The notes below the pieces were generated by a model. That model was given only the letters and a program-made list of their open reading frames with translations, had not been told where the DNA came from and searched no databases. Position numbers and translations under genes: made by a program. A DNA stretch of 46,356 nucleotides from contig JASJQH010000024.1 in assembly GCA_040143965.1 (NCBI GenBank), forward strand, positions 1-46,356, read 5' to 3'. Numbering within the stretch: the stretch's first letter is position 1; every line of letters starts with the position of its first letter. Shown piece after piece: positions 9,122-22,068 of the stretch. The stretch comes from Basidiobolus ranarum (lineage: Eukaryota > Basidiobolomycota > Basidiobolomycetes > Basidiobolales).

Positions 9122-10607
9122 ATGGTGTTCATGTATCGAATTCGCACTATTCCTTGCAGGAATTTGGGTCAAACTACTTTCTTTAAGTTAAGACCTACCG
9201 CCGCCGTCTTCGCTGCTTCGAAAAGGTTCTCTTCTTCTCTTCACCAAGAGACTTTCGAGGTGACTAAGGAGCAAGTTAAAGTGGAGGGGAAAGTGTATCC
9301 AACTGACGAATCGACCAATGTCACTGCTTCCATTTTATCAAAGGTCGGACGAAACTTGCATAATATACCAGAGCATCCTCTAGGCATTATTAAGTCTCTG
9401 ATATATTCCAAATACTCAAACTTCGATAAATTTGATTCTTTCAGTCCAGTTGTGACTACCAAACAAAATTTTGACGATTTACTCATTCCACCTGGACATC
9501 CAGGTAGAGCTCTGACCGATACTTATTACCTTAATAGTAATACTATGCTACGGACCCATACTTCCGCTCACCAATCCGGTGTTTTAGAGAGTGGAAGTAC
9601 GAAGTTCTTGGTGACTGCCGATGTGTATCGTCGTGACGAAATAGACGCCAGTCATTATCCTGTATTCCATCAAATGGAAGGTGCTCAACTTTTTGACATG
9701 AATAAAACCGCTGAACAAGTTCGCGAAGATATCGAGGCTCAAATAGCCCACTTCGGTGAGGATAAGGTGATCAGTATTAACACTCAAGATAACACGATTA
9801 TTACCGAAAAGAACCCTCTACAAGATTGCCATTCAGAGGAAGCGGCCCAGGCTACTATCGCCCATTTAAAGCATTCACTCAACTCTATGGTCCGAGAATT
9901 GTTCAGCGATGAGAAGGATCTTCAAGTACGCTGGATTGACGCATATTTCCCATTTACGAGTCCCAGTTGGGAGATGGAGATTTTGTATAAAGGCGAGTGG
10001 TTGGAGGTGTTTGGATGCGGTGTAATTAAACAAGAGATTTTGAACAACGCAGGACAAAAGGATAAAATTGGTTGGGCCTTTGGACTTGGTTTGGAGCGAT
10101 TGGCCATGGTACTTTTCGGTATCCCCGATATTCGTCTCTTCTGGAGTCAAGATGAACGCTTCCTAAGCCAATTCAAAGATAAGGAAATCGTGAAATTCAA
10201 GCCGTTCTCCAAACATCCATCGTGCACCAAAGACATTAGCTTTTGGGTAAATGAAACGTTTCACGAAAACGATTTTTGCGAAATGATCCGTGATATTGCT
10301 GGGGATCTGGTTGAAGATGTCAAATTGGTAAGTCTCTTTTCAGGATGGTTAGTTCTATAAACTCGATATTAATAATGACATGCCGTAGGTGGATAGCTTT
10401 ACCCATCCCAAGAATAAGAAGCAAAGTCTATGCTACCGTATCAACTATCGCTCCATGGACAGGTAAGTATTTTGTGAGAAGAGCCCTTCACCTTCCATTC
10501 ACTAACATGCCCTCCATTATAGGAATGTAACCAACGAGGAAATCAATGCCCTTCAGGAGACTGTTCGTAGCCAGGTTGCTGAGCAATTGAAGGTCACCTT
10601 ACGCTAA
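9122..10607 (+). CDS. FARS2: Phenylalanyl-tRNA synthetase, mitochondrial
   Basis: Three exons (9122-10327, 10389-10462, 10523-10607) give 454 residues, as in yeast Msf1 and human FARS2. A monomeric class II synthetase that charges mitochondrial tRNA-Phe. Visible: an Arg/Ser/Phe-rich presequence (about 1-40), LRTHTSAHQ and [20 protein letters not shown] (class II motif 2 region) at about 145-185, a [13 protein letters not shown] motif 3 at about 318, and a C-terminal anticodon-binding FDX-ACB domain ending in LKVTLR. Translation could also begin at Met4. A TATA-like TTTATAAAGG lies about 40 bp before the ATG. The FDX-ACB domain is read across both introns, which supports the splicing. Confidence 0.95.
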
Positions 10608-11573
10608 CTTCCATCATTCTAACTGCATACAACTGGCATGTTTTCGAAGATTCCATCGAAATACAATACATAAAATATACAACATTTCATACAAGCAATT
10701 AAACTTTATTATCAGTAAAATACGTGCTTTCCGGAAATGGGTGATTTATGACCACATTTCGGTAATATATTCCAAAGTTACCTCGCGCAAGTCAAAGAAA
10801 GACAATCACCAAGAATTTACCGAGCAGTTACACTAATTGTGGTTTCTTCGCTGCGTTAGGAAAATCATGGATTTAAGTACAAGTCCAATTTCCATATGAG
10901 GTTATATATCATTTGGAATGGTGCACAAATAGTAATCATTTGAGATACATGTATGCCCCTTTACGCCTTTGAATTCGAATGTTTTCTGTTTCATAAACTA
11001 TCGATTTTGCGATTTACTTCAATTTTGAAGGTAAGGTTTGGCTTTTGGATTATCATTCCAAACTCTTTTCATCGATCCTTGAATTCCTGACAAGCCTTCA
11101 TTTTGTGGCCTTTTAGTCTACTTAACCGTTTCTTCCTTTTAAAACCCCGAACCTTGCTTCTTCATTGTCAACATTCTCCTCTCGCTAGTGAACTTAGATA
11201 GTTTACCCCAGACTTAAGCACAAAACCACATTCGACTTCAGTCCATACTCCCTCCGTATTTCCTTTTTAATATCAACTATATGTCCTTGGCCTGAGTACG
11301 ATACAGTTATTCTTGTCCAGTTACTTCGCTTCACTTCATAATATTTTATCGGTGTCAGTTGACCTACCCGTATTTGAACTCATTTTTTGCTACTTTTTCC
11401 AAGCCTTGATGGCAATTAGCTTACAATCATAATCAACTCTATTGCGATTTCTACAATCCTCCTTACCTCCTTGACTATTTTATATCTACTTTGAACTATT
11501 GATTTCATACTTCCTACACACATATATCTTCTCCATTATCACCCTCTCGTTTAATTTATCCTTTTCTTCGAAC
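10608..11573. other. Intergenic region upstream of the G-alpha gene
   Basis: About 970 bp. The first part is the 3' flank of the synthetase gene. From about 11100 the plus strand becomes pyrimidine-rich, with runs of CTT and TTC up to the G-alpha ATG; this looks like a long promoter and 5' leader. No ORF or RNA gene was seen. Confidence 0.5.
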
Positions 11574-13390
11574 ATGGGAGTTTGTCTGTCTCAAGAAGAA
11601 AAAGAGGCCCGCGAGAGAAGTTCAGCCATCGATAAGTTGATAGAAGTTGATAATCGAAGAAATAACAAAGAATGTAAAATTCTTCTATTAGGTTAGTGAG
11701 GGAGGGGAGAAGTATTATTTGTTTGTTTATTTAGTGAAAGCCATATTTTCACCGTTCATATATGACCAAAAGTTAACCTATTCAACATATTCTATTGAAT
11801 CCCCTTAGGAAGTGGAGAATCTGGGAAATCCACTATCGTTAAACAAATGAAAATTATTCACCAAAACGGATATACAACCGAAGAATTATCTCTATTTAGA
11901 GCCACCATTTTCAAGAATTTGATCGATTCTGCGCAAAACCTTGTCCTTGCTATGAGGAAATTACAATTGGAACCTTTTGAACCTAAAAATAAGGTAAACC
12001 TTTTGGAATTGTTGTTTGAGATAAACCAAGTCTCAACTTATTCTTTTGTTGTGACGGATTTAGGAATATGCCAAAGTTATACTCAATGTTAAATATGAAG
12101 GAGCATACGCATTGAAATTAACACCAGAAATGGTAGAAGCAGCAGATTCCTTATGGAAAGATCCCATTACTGCTAGTTTGTTAGATAGACAAAGTGAATT
12201 CTATTTAATGGACTCTGCAACATAGTAAGTAATTTCAATGATTTATTTTTGATACTTCCAATCGAAATGGAAAGTTAACTTGAAAATTCTCTTCAGTTTC
12301 TTCACTCATTTACGACGTATCGGTTCTCCAAATTACATTCCTAGTGAAGCAGACGTCTTGAGGGCTCGTACCAAAACTACTGGTATTATAGAAACGCGAT
12401 TTAATATGGGCCAGCTCAGCATACAGTAAGTGTTTTTGTTGATGTTACCTAGGGAGAGGTTTCTATTGACACAATCTTGTTGTTAGCATGTTTGACGTGG
12501 GTGGACAGCGGTCAGAAAGGAAGAAGTGGATCCATTGCTTTGAGGCAGTTACTTCGATCATCTTTTGTGTGGCTCTTAGCGAGTATGATCAAGTTTTACT
12601 GGAAGAATCTGAGCAGGTAAGAGATTGAGTTATCATTCAATGGCAAAAGGAAGCTCTGGTTCTAGTTACAGCGCCAATTGGGACCAAGTTTTATTTTGAC
12701 CTCAGGCTTGATAAGCATGAATAACCTAATTTATTTGGTAGAATCGAATGACAGAGAGTCTTATTTTGTTCGAATCTGTAGTGAATAGTAGATGGTTTCT
12801 GCGTACATCAGTCATCTTCTTTTTGAACAAAATCGATCTGTTTAGAGAGAAACTTCCTCGAGTTCCACTTGAGAATTACTTCCCAGAATACACAGGTGGG
12901 AAACCAATGAATTCATAATCATAGAAAGTAATCACTAACCATGACCATTTCGTAGGTGGTTCTGATATTACTAAAGCGGCCAAATACATCCTTTGGAGAT
13001 TCACACAAACCAACCGAGCGAAACTCAACATCTATCCACAGTAAGTCCAAGTGAACGAGTGCCTCTTTACCCCTACCTTAATGCTAACCAAACCATCGAT
13101 TCTTTTCAGTCTCACACAAGCAACAGATACATCCAAGGTTTGTAACCCAGATAAATGCTACCTCCTTTAAACCCTCGCTAACATATATGCTTCTATTACC
13201 CTATGCAATCATTTCACTTACTTTCTAATAACGGAACTCTTTTAATTCAGATAAGGTATGTGAAGTGATTTTAGATTCGGTAACCCACCAACACTTACTA
13301 ATCTCCGATATTTCTATCTCTAGACTCGTGTTTGCCGCTGTCAAGGAAACAATACTACAGAATGCTCTCAGAGATAGTGGAATTCTATAA
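11574..13390 (+). CDS. Heterotrimeric G-protein alpha subunit
   Basis: Ten exons (11574-11691, 11809-11993, 12064-12224, 12297-12425, 12487-12616, 12742-12895, 12956-13040, 13110-13137, 13251-13255, 13324-13390) give 353 residues, the standard length. The GTP-switch subunit at the plasma membrane couples 7TM receptors to effectors. Visible: N-terminal MGVCLS (myristoylation on Gly2, palmitoylation on Cys4), the P-loop GSGESGKST, the switch [23 protein letters not shown] and [13 protein letters not shown] (guanine binding), and the C-terminal ALRDSGIL. Overall it is closest to the Gi-like fungal group. The C-terminal fourth residue is Ser, so there is no pertussis-toxin Cys. Exon 9 is only 5 nt (ATAAG) and is needed to keep frame through SKIRLVF. 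The window also contains an RGS gene and a possible receptor. Confidence 0.95.
13251..13255 (+). other. 5-nt micro-exon of the G-alpha gene
   Basis: ATAAG is flanked by TTAATTCAG on the left and GTATGTG on the right. It supplies Ile and two bases of the next Arg in the conserved SKIRLVF segment. Joining the neighbouring exons without it shifts the frame and loses the conserved C-terminus. The upstream intron (13138-13250) and the downstream one (13256-13323) both carry CTAAT branch-site-like sequences. Confidence 0.85.
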
Positions 13391-14296
13391 TGATCAAAAT
13401 TCGGCTTATATACCTTTCTTGTACATCCAACTAATGTTAAAGATCATCTTTTAATAAACACATGTATATCTCTTGAAACTTCTGTATATTCATATTCCAA
13501 TGCTCACTCCAAGTCTGATCCCAATATCGCTTAACATATCGTTGAGTATGAAATAGAGTGGATTTAAGAATTCCAATTTCCCACGAATCAGTTGCTATGG
13601 TTGGATGCTGGATCTAACTAAAAAATCAGTTGGTTACACACGAAGATGATGCAGTGACTGGCATTGGAACTGGTCACTCATTGTTCCATGGATGTTTCAT
13701 GCATCAATATATACGTAATATGTAATAGAGAGTATTTTAAAGGCAATACGACATATTTTATTCCAGACTATTTCGTGTTAATCCAATTCCCTACTAATGA
13801 GATACTATATATAATCCCTATATTTATATCCAATCCCTTTCCATCCACCATTTCTAATTCTAACATATTACTAGTAGTAAGGTGGGATTTAGGGAACACT
13901 CGTCGCAGATCAAATGATACGGGTTGGTTATTCTAAATAAGAATATTGCATGAATGGCTTCTATGGGATGGGATAGGATGGGATGAGAGTGAGCGAGGAT
14001 GAGGTGATTTAACAGACACACTAGACCCTTACTGTTCTTGTGGATCCTCAGTGATAGATTCCAATGATTGGGACATCTTCATCCGAGGCCAAGTAGCAGA
14101 ACGTGTGAATGAACTTCTTGGGAACCTTTCAGAACTCGAAAAGATACAACTTTTTCTTTGATGAGGTTTCTTTAGACGCTGAAGAGAAGATGGGTAAATC
14201 TCTGACATATAGTTGGACTTCTCCATAGATTCCTCAAGAATCGATGACATATATACGGTTTCCATAGAAATTGTGTTTGATTTGGTGTGGATTCGA
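13391..14296. other. Region 3' of G-alpha without a secure gene
   Basis: About 900 bp. The 3' flank of G-alpha is followed by A+T-rich DNA. A 78-codon minus-strand ORF with a true ATG spans 14029-14265; its product is Ser-rich and basic and has no recognisable motif, so it may be a small gene or chance. A plus-strand ORF at 13664-13936 looks spurious. Confidence 0.4.
14029..14265 (-). CDS. Hypothetical short Ser-rich protein (doubtful)
   Basis: An intact ORF of 78 codons from ATG (14265) to stop. The product is rich in Ser, Met, Arg and Lys and acidic at the C-terminus, with no domain or membrane segment. It is not recognised. It lies between the convergent G-alpha and DOCK genes, where there is no other claim on the DNA. 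It could be chance; confidence is low. Confidence 0.2.
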   Translation of the reverse strand: METVYMSSILEESMEKSNYMSEIYPSSLQRLKKPHQRKSCIFSSSERFPRSSFTRSATWPRMKMSQSLESITEDPQEQ

Positions 14297-15195
14297 ATGA
14301 AAATTTATGAAAGTTATCCTAAAGATGATGCTGATACTAGACTTGCTTTTCAAAAGGTAAGGAATTGACTTGGTCTTTCTAGTCCCTGGAAATCCCTCCC
14401 TTATATACGATTAAATCACCGCTAAGTATCGGCCAATTTCGGAGATTCTTGGTGGTATTGGATCAAACTCGTTTCTTAAAAGTACGTAAGCGGAAACAAT
14501 GTGCCAGATACCCTCCCTTTACCACTATCCCATCATTCAATTCACCATCTAATTCTTCCATGAAACTGACTTTGATTCGGTAGCGAATCGTTGGATCAGG
14601 AAACATTGTTACCACAGGATCATTGTTACAATGAGACACGGTTCACTTCTAACAATTCTTCTAGACAGCGGATGATCTTCCTTTCAATGAAGTATGTTTC
14701 GTGTAGAATGTTCGAAACAGCCACTATATAATCTACCGGAACATGCCCACCAATCCTGAAACTAAAATATAATGAGCTAGAAAAGGAAATAGAAACACAT
14801 CTAAAACACTGTCTCTGAAAAATCAGAAGGATCTTCGTTGGATTCATTGGTGAGAAAGTCGTGATTAAGATATATAACTGATGTGGAGATTGCTTCAGGA
14901 AAGGATTATTCCTCAAGAAAATGGGATCATACAACTCGGGATAATGGAAATTAATCAACTGCCATTCTACCATGCACTCCATCGTCACCCGTCACCCTTC
15001 ACGCTGCATACGATGAAACTAGTACAAATGGTTGATGTTACACTAAAAGTAAGGTTGTTGGACATCATTTACTCGTGGACTCCATCTATCAAGTCAATCC
15101 CGGATTATACAGAATCGATTAGTTCCCTACACTTTAGTTTCAAACACCATGCTAAATGGATAACCAGATTTACTAATATAGCATCTACCCACTAA
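14297..15195 (+). other. Coding-like patches, possible degenerate or unresolved gene with a VHS-like segment
   Basis: Plus-strand pieces look coding but I cannot join them into one convincing model. A first exon-like piece, 14297-14356 (MKIYESYPKDDADTRLAFQK), is followed by a GTAAGG donor. A second, 14427-14481, is in frame with it. At 14881-15195 an open frame reads RLLQERIIPQENG, then LHTMKLVQMVD and VRLLDIIYSWT. The last piece resembles helices 3-6 of the VHS domain of GGA-type sorting adaptors, where a Leu-Leu-Tyr-Ser-Trp-Thr run is typical. The minus strand over 14626-14760 is also open and protein-like, which cautions against either reading. A whole adaptor would not fit before the DOCK end at 15541, so this is at best a fragment or decayed copy. 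Confidence 0.3.
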
Positions 15196-15540
15196 TAACC
15201 AATGGGCTGCAGCAAGTCCATACTATTTGAGTGGGAGTATATGTGTTTCGATTTGTGTAAAAAGTACGTGAGAACTCATTTGATGTATTAACTGGGTATA
15301 GTACCATCTTCTAATATAGTAACGGAAGTGGAGGAGCAAGTAGGCCAAGAGTATGTAAATTAGGATAGAGTGCATAGATTCAATAAATCTTATGTAAAGC
15401 AAGGGTATTGTCAATGGTTTACAGCAGTGGAGATTGGTGGTAAAAGCGGTAATAAATTAGAGTAGAAACAGATTACAGCACTAAGTTAGTCGATACAGCG
15501 CTCCATACTGTGGATGTAATAATACAGGGGATGTTGGTAG
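15196..15540. other. 3' flank of the DOCK gene
   Basis: About 345 bp, A+T-rich, next to the minus-strand DOCK stop. A short ORF at 15223-15414 is not supported. Nothing else was seen. Confidence 0.5.
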
Positions 15541-18500
15541 CTAGGTCGTGTTTTCGGTTGAGGTAGCGCTGTTCGTATTCAAATGCCGTTCTAACAGTGT
15601 TCGGTACTTTTTCAATGACCATCTATTTTTCCTTCCTAAATTGGGGCCATCTGTTCCATTACCGAAACTAGGGGTGGCTAATGGTGATCCTACGGCAGCA
15701 AGGCTTTGATAATCAGTATCAGTCCCGTCCATACTACTGCAGGTGGTGGAAGAACCACCAGATAAGCGTTTAAGTGCATAGGTGAAAGGATTGGAGCTTC
15801 GAGGGGATGGGCTTGTGTTCTCAACTGATTGTGATGTCATGGAGGAAGAGAGTGTATAAAGAGGATCAAATGTAGCATTATCAGAAAGCTGACTATCTCG
15901 CTTATTCAAACCCAAGCTTTGAGGGCTCTCGATGTATTTATGAGAGTTCGATGCTGGAGTGATGGGTGTGGTAGGGGACATCTGTATTGAGGGTGGTGTG
16001 CTTTGATTGTTGTTACGGGAACTGGATACGTCAAATGATAACGGCGGGTGATGTAATGTGATGGTAGACTTCTTAGCTGAGATTCTTACTAATTCGTCGG
16101 CAAAGTTCTTACGGAACACTAGTATGTCAAATTAGTATAGCATACATTGACGAATAACTTCAAAACAAGTACTTACGCATATCTAAGTTCTCATGAAGTG
16201 GTCTCATCTCTGCTGGGGCAATACGATTGTGGATTTCAAGGCAACGTTGTATGACCAATGTCTACATAAACGCGAACTGTTAGCATTTAACTGACGAAAC
16301 TTGATTCTCTTATTCGAAAGACCTACCTGATCATCAATAAGTTGAAGCAATTTATCGACCGTTCTTTCTTTATCAGGATGCTGGCTAATAAACTCTTTGG
16401 TTAAGAAAGCTTGCTTATACATCGAAACACCTCCATTGACAGCTGCATCGATAGCTCCATTCAAAGCCATTGCCAAGGGATTACTATTAACTTTGGAGGT
16501 GTCCGTACCAACGTATACTCCATACTTCTTCTCCAGGCGTAGCAATTCTTTGGTTTTACTCTCCATGGCCATAACAGCATTCTCTACGGGGGATTGTTCT
16601 TTTACTACCATAGATACAACCTCAGCTCGACGCAGTAAAGATGGAAATTTGAATTCGGTGACAAAAATCGTCTTTTCTGTCCACAACATCAAAAATTCAT
16701 TCACCGCATCTGTAACTCCGGGAGACACTAACGCGTTGGCATCTGTGCCCACTTTAGCCTTTAATAAGGTACTGTTTCGGGGAGAGGCCATTTCGCCAGT
16801 AGGAGATTTCTTTACGGGACGAGAAAAACTAAAAGTATTTACTTCATTGGCCTCATAATATTCCCGAACAGGCCCTGGAACGAGGTCGGGTTTTTCTAGA
16901 ATAGGAAGCGTCAAATCAGGCTCAGGGGTAACTGCGGTGATTTGGAGATATTGTCCGTGTGAATAAAGAAGGGATTCCGAGGGAGCCCCATTAGAACTAA
17001 GGAGCCGAGCAGAAGGATGCTTATTTTGAATTCTATCGCAAAACGCGCTGATTTTCTCCCAAGCCAAACCTCGGTACACGTACTGCTTATTTCTAACACT
17101 AGTGGGGAATCCTTTTCCATAGAATCCAACTCGAAAATATTCGCTATAGTAGCGCTCTTTATGCAATATGTTCTCATAGAGCTGGGCTCTGGTACGGAGA
17201 ATAGCAGCAAGTTTATCATAATCAAACAAAACATGCTCGTATTGATTGGCTAGTTCCTTACAAACTTCTATGCCATGTTCCCAAGCTTGACCTTCATCGA
17301 AGTATTTGAGGATTTTAGATAGTAACAGCTCCTTTCGCTGAAAAGTGGTTTGCGCAGGAAGATCCAAGCTGCTCATGGCTTCTAGATCGTTGGTTGAGGA
17401 CCAATCTAAGAGATCAACATGAAGCTTGAGGGTGATTCCAGCTTCAGCAAAATTCAGACTTCGAAGGTGCATATCGACCAGCTGATGGACATACTTGATG
17501 TAAATATCATCTTGATTCATGATTTTGATGAATTTGAGTAGCTTCATGGTACCCATGATGCGTTCATCTTCATATTCATCTTCGTCAGGTAGATCACGCA
17601 CGTTCAGCAACAATTCTAAGAATTTGTTGACCGAATCGATTAGCTTTATGAGGGCAAGCTTTAAAGTCTCGTCGGACTTCTCTTTCTCGATCTTAGAGAT
17701 GAGCCCCTGAACGAATAAATCATATGTGGTCAAATCTCCTTTGACTTCGGTCATGACAAGATGCTCCAGTCGGTCGAAACATTCCACCTCCATATGCTTG
17801 AAATCCGACTTGATTTCGTATTCCGAAACCATAATCGAGTAGAGTATGTTTAGCGCACATTTACGCAGACTGTCGTGAAGTGAAAGATTCAAATCCAAAA
17901 TAGGTCCCAGCAGTGCAAGAATTATACTTCGATACTTTTCTTGACCAATTCTGGATTTGAACGATTCAAGGCAATACCACATGGAGATAAGAAGATCAGG
18001 TCCCTGGGTTCTGACGTCCTGGAGTAGGTAGATCGTAGCGTGTTGCATTTGAGGAGTGAGGGTCTCCACTTTGAGCCGTTTGTTCGCCAAAATAAACATC
18101 AAAACCGTGTAGAATTTAACCCAGATATTAACTACTAGCTCAGATATTCGAGTAGCACTATTCAGACTCTCCTTGAGAATGATACCAAGAGGAATCAGGG
18201 TTTTGAAAGCTATTCTCAGGGAAAGTACAGATAAATTAAGCCAATGTTTTGGAAATGCACTCTCCGATAAGATCGAGTGAAGAATATCGAGAAGTAGTAT
18301 TATGTCTTGGAGTCTCTCTGCTTTAGCCAAACATGTCTGAAAGTAGAGTCTCAGTTGGTTGGCTGATGTAAGGGATAAAAGTGTCAAAATCATGGATGCT
18401 GATTCTCCAAATATGTTAGAACATTCATCAGATATTTCGACAGGCAATAGGTCGGGAGAGGATGAGATTGGAGAAAGAGGGCCACTTAGTCCAGAGCTGT

Positions 18501-21500
18501 GCTTGGAAGCAACACCGGGATGCTCAAAGCCAGTCGGTGTTGATATTTGACGGAGTCTATGGTACACTCCCAAAAGAAGTGGTAATATATTTAGCATAGT
18601 TCCGATGTCAGAATCCTCCCATTCCTTCTCACTCAAATGAGTTTTTACCTCCCCTTGAGCATCATAATGCGTGGAATGAATCTTTTCCAGCATCTCCGTT
18701 ACGATGATGTTATTTAATCGAAGGGTTTCCTTCCATTGCTCTACATCCGCATAGTCGGTTATAGGCTGCTCCAAGTACTCTTCAGCCCATCCTACTGCGG
18801 CCTTGACTAGTGTGTGTCGAGATTCGGAACAATCAAACAGCACACCATGGATCAGTTGATACACAAGTCGTAGTCGATGGTGTGCAAGATTGCCTTTTCT
18901 AAAGCTGGCTATAGAGTTGACAAATGACACGGCCACAACTGCAAGATCATTAGCAGGAAAGCGAGTTACAAGATCCTGAAAGATGGTGTGATAGTATTGC
19001 TGCGCAATCGTCTGAGTTCCGAGAATCGAAAGTGGAGTAGTGAGAGACATCAGCTTATTGATGTCCTCGAAGAGCCCCCATAGGCTAGTTTTGAATTCCC
19101 CTTCGGTCTCTACCTGATTCTCGCATATGATAGGCGATTGAGGCTCAGTATCGTTACTGACGTTTTTACCTTTTTCCTCAGCTCTATGAATACCCCAAGA
19201 TTTAACAATCAGCTTAAATAAATATTCCCAAGCCTTTATACTCGAACGGAGCGCCATTGCTTGAGTTGAATCCACTGGATTGGAGAGCAGCTTCCTCATA
19301 GAGGTAATTAAATGTTGGGAGACCCGGGGTGAGGAGAAATGATCCTTGATATACACATCCAGAACTGGTCGGAAGTTAGTGAAGCGTCGATCAGATACTA
19401 TATTCAATACGAAGACCAACGCCGCAAATACTAAATCATCCAAAGTAGGGCCTGCCCCCGAGGCCGAGGGTTGACGCTGGTGAGTGCCCTGCCTGGTAGG
19501 GGCATCTTCATGTTGAAATGAAGACAGAGGAGCGCCCAGCAAATCGAACAATACGTCAAATATATCTTGAAGGAATTTAACAATCTCCAATTCACCTATA
19601 AATGTGAAGTTCTTCAAAATAGAACGCATGTCATGTCGAGTAAGCAGTGCCTCTTTCCAATGTAAAAGATTGACTAAGGATTCGCTGTGAGTCAATTTGG
19701 TCGAACATAAAAATGTTTTTACGCTAAAACTGTCTTTCAAGGCAACAAGTCCAGAAGTGGGATTCTTCATCAGATCCAAACTCTCAAACGGTTTGAGTTT
19801 GCTAGGCTTTGGCGCTTTGGTACTAGATTTCAGGTATGAAGTTGATGAGACAACCTTGGCATCATATTTATACAATGTTAGAGAATGTGTATCATCCGAC
19901 ACTATAGTGTGATGGTTGTCTAACGAGAGAGGTAAAAAGGCAAATGCAAATATGCTACTGTCGGTGGATTTCTCTTTACTACCTAGAGATATAGAAGATC
20001 CTGACTGTTCTTTACTGGAGCAATGTCGAAAGGTAAAGAAGATGTGGGCGCTCTTAAACACGTCTGGAGTTAGCTCAATTTTGATTGACTCATCCCATCT
20101 GGGATTATTGGAGTGATAAATTACTACAGACTCATACCGAGTTACATTGGCTTCTCCAGATCCACGGCATATAGCGCCATCTAATGCTGATCCGTTCCCA
20201 GTATTTGAACGAACCTCCACTTTGACTTGTATATTCTTGGCTGTTGTTCTGCGACCTTGCTGAAAATCACCGGAACATATGGTCAAATGCATAGCATTCC
20301 GACTGTCACCAGGAAGAACTACATCAGGAAATCCTAGCCTTGATGTGAGAGGAATATCAAGTAGCAGTGTTGGATGCTCTCTGATTAGAGTTTGCGCTTG
20401 TCCTTGAAACACGCGAAATGATACGCAGATACTTTCAGCCCTTGGGGATTGCTCATATTCGCCAGTTTGATTTATAATACTCTCGTGCAATGTGGCGAAG
20501 GTAGTGTCATTCCAAGGAGTAAATATCTTGACGACACATTCTCGCAAAGTGTCAACTTGATCACCGGCTTGAAGAATATCACTAACAGCAAGGACAGCAC
20601 ATCCAAAGGGTCTCCTGTAACTGTTGATCTCGTTGCCTATCTTGGTTGAATTTACACGATTTGAGATATCTACAGATGAGGAAGATGAAAGATCCGTAGC
20701 TTTATCCAGCAATAAGGTCCGACCAATACGGACTATTCTACACACCAGATACACTTGATCACTGATATCCTTCCGGGATAAGTCACTGAACAAGGTTCGC
20801 AGTCTACCAATCCGGTTGGTATCACGAGGCATCCCTTGAGATGTAAGAACAATCAGGAACACTTCACTAATGAATTTGGAGGTAGTTTTGTTGAACAAAG
20901 AGAAATGCAGCTCCGTGTATTCTCCTGTTAAACATATTGATGCCACAAAGGCCTTTAAATCGAAGAAGAGATGATACAAATTAGGGATGGTGTCTACTTC
21001 AGATTTGCTCAATCTCTTGCGAACAGGAGTCGAACTGAATCCCGATGGAGAATGGCTCGGATAAACATTCTCAACCAGTGCACTACTATCACCGGAGATC
21101 TCAACATGCTTTCTGTAGAGTGCCGTCAAAGGGGAGCTCTTCTCATCGATGGGAAGTCCTTTCTCGTTGTGAAGAACAATGGAATCTAACTTCTGTAATT
21201 TGTTACCAGACAAAATTGTATGAATTAACTCTGATCGCAGCTTGCTTAAATCCTCTAGGGATAATGTTTGTGAAAGAAGTTGTCTTCGACTCTTAAAAAG
21301 TGTGATCATGTGAGCCTTTACTTGGTTGAATAACTCATATTCGCACTTTCTTAAATATGTTTGTAAATAAGAACACCACTCTTTTAACACTGAAGTGATC
21401 ATGTCAACTAATGGCTCCGAAAATCCACTAGCTGTTCTATAGGATCCCATTTGAGAAATGGTTGGTGGCAATGGGCGAGTGTCATCGACTCCCTTTTCTT

Positions 21501-22068
21501 GTAGACTCAGCGGACGCATGCGATTTGTAGATATGGCAATGCTCCCACTAGTTGAATTCCTGAAAGAGTGTTCAGAGTTTGACCTTATCAAGGATGGCAT
21601 TTTAGGAAGTAACGCAGCAGGTTCTTTGGAAAGTCCTGCAGCTTTTCCTGGTTCCTCTGAATCAGTGAAAATAGTTGAAGTAGGGTGTAATTCGTCGATG
21701 GTATCGTGTAGTTTGTCATATTTATTCAGTTCGGTAGTCATAGAACTGGAATAAGCTCGACTCGGAAGGTAGGAGCGAATATGAACATGACTTACAGGGA
21801 ATATACCACAACGAGGTTGAGAATTTGGAGGGAATGTTGACACCACGTAACCCTTGTACCATTCACCCAATTGCTCAAATGCGTAAATAATGTCACCTAC
21901 TTCTAAATTGGCAAAGTATGACGTCCGAAGAGAAGCAAGTTGGGATATGAGCGGCTGAGGTGGTTCACTATCCTCCTGCACTTCATTGGTTGCACTAGGG
22001 TTGGCTAACGCAAAGGGGAAGATAGCTATTCCATTAGCAACTCGAGGAAGAGGTTGCCACTTTGGCAT
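15541..22068 (-). CDS. DOCK-family Rho/Rac guanine nucleotide exchange factor
   Basis: Three exons (16327-22068, 16177-16261, 15541-16118) give 2134 residues. DOCK proteins activate Rac or Cdc42-type GTPases through the DHR-2 domain and bind phosphoinositides through DHR-1, controlling polarity and actin. Visible: an N-terminal SH3 domain (about 12-95, with VGDIIYAFEQLGEWYKGYV), Ser-rich linkers, a DHR-1/C2 domain at about 585-735 (RNAMHLTICSGDFQQG and NPRWDESIKIEL), long helical repeats, and DHR-2 at about 1520-1945 (VGFYGKGFP, QYVYRGLAWEKI). The nucleotide-sensor loop is AAVNGGVSMY. A Ser/Pro-rich tail follows. The SH3 domain places it with the DOCK180-like group and not the zizimins. The start is the ATG at 22068; the frame extends upstream only through a TTG. 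The two introns are near the C-terminus. Confidence 0.93.

Noticed and set aside
13664-13936. 90-codon plus-strand ORF after G-alpha
   Set aside because: A+T-rich composition without protein-like pattern, splice context or recognisable motif.
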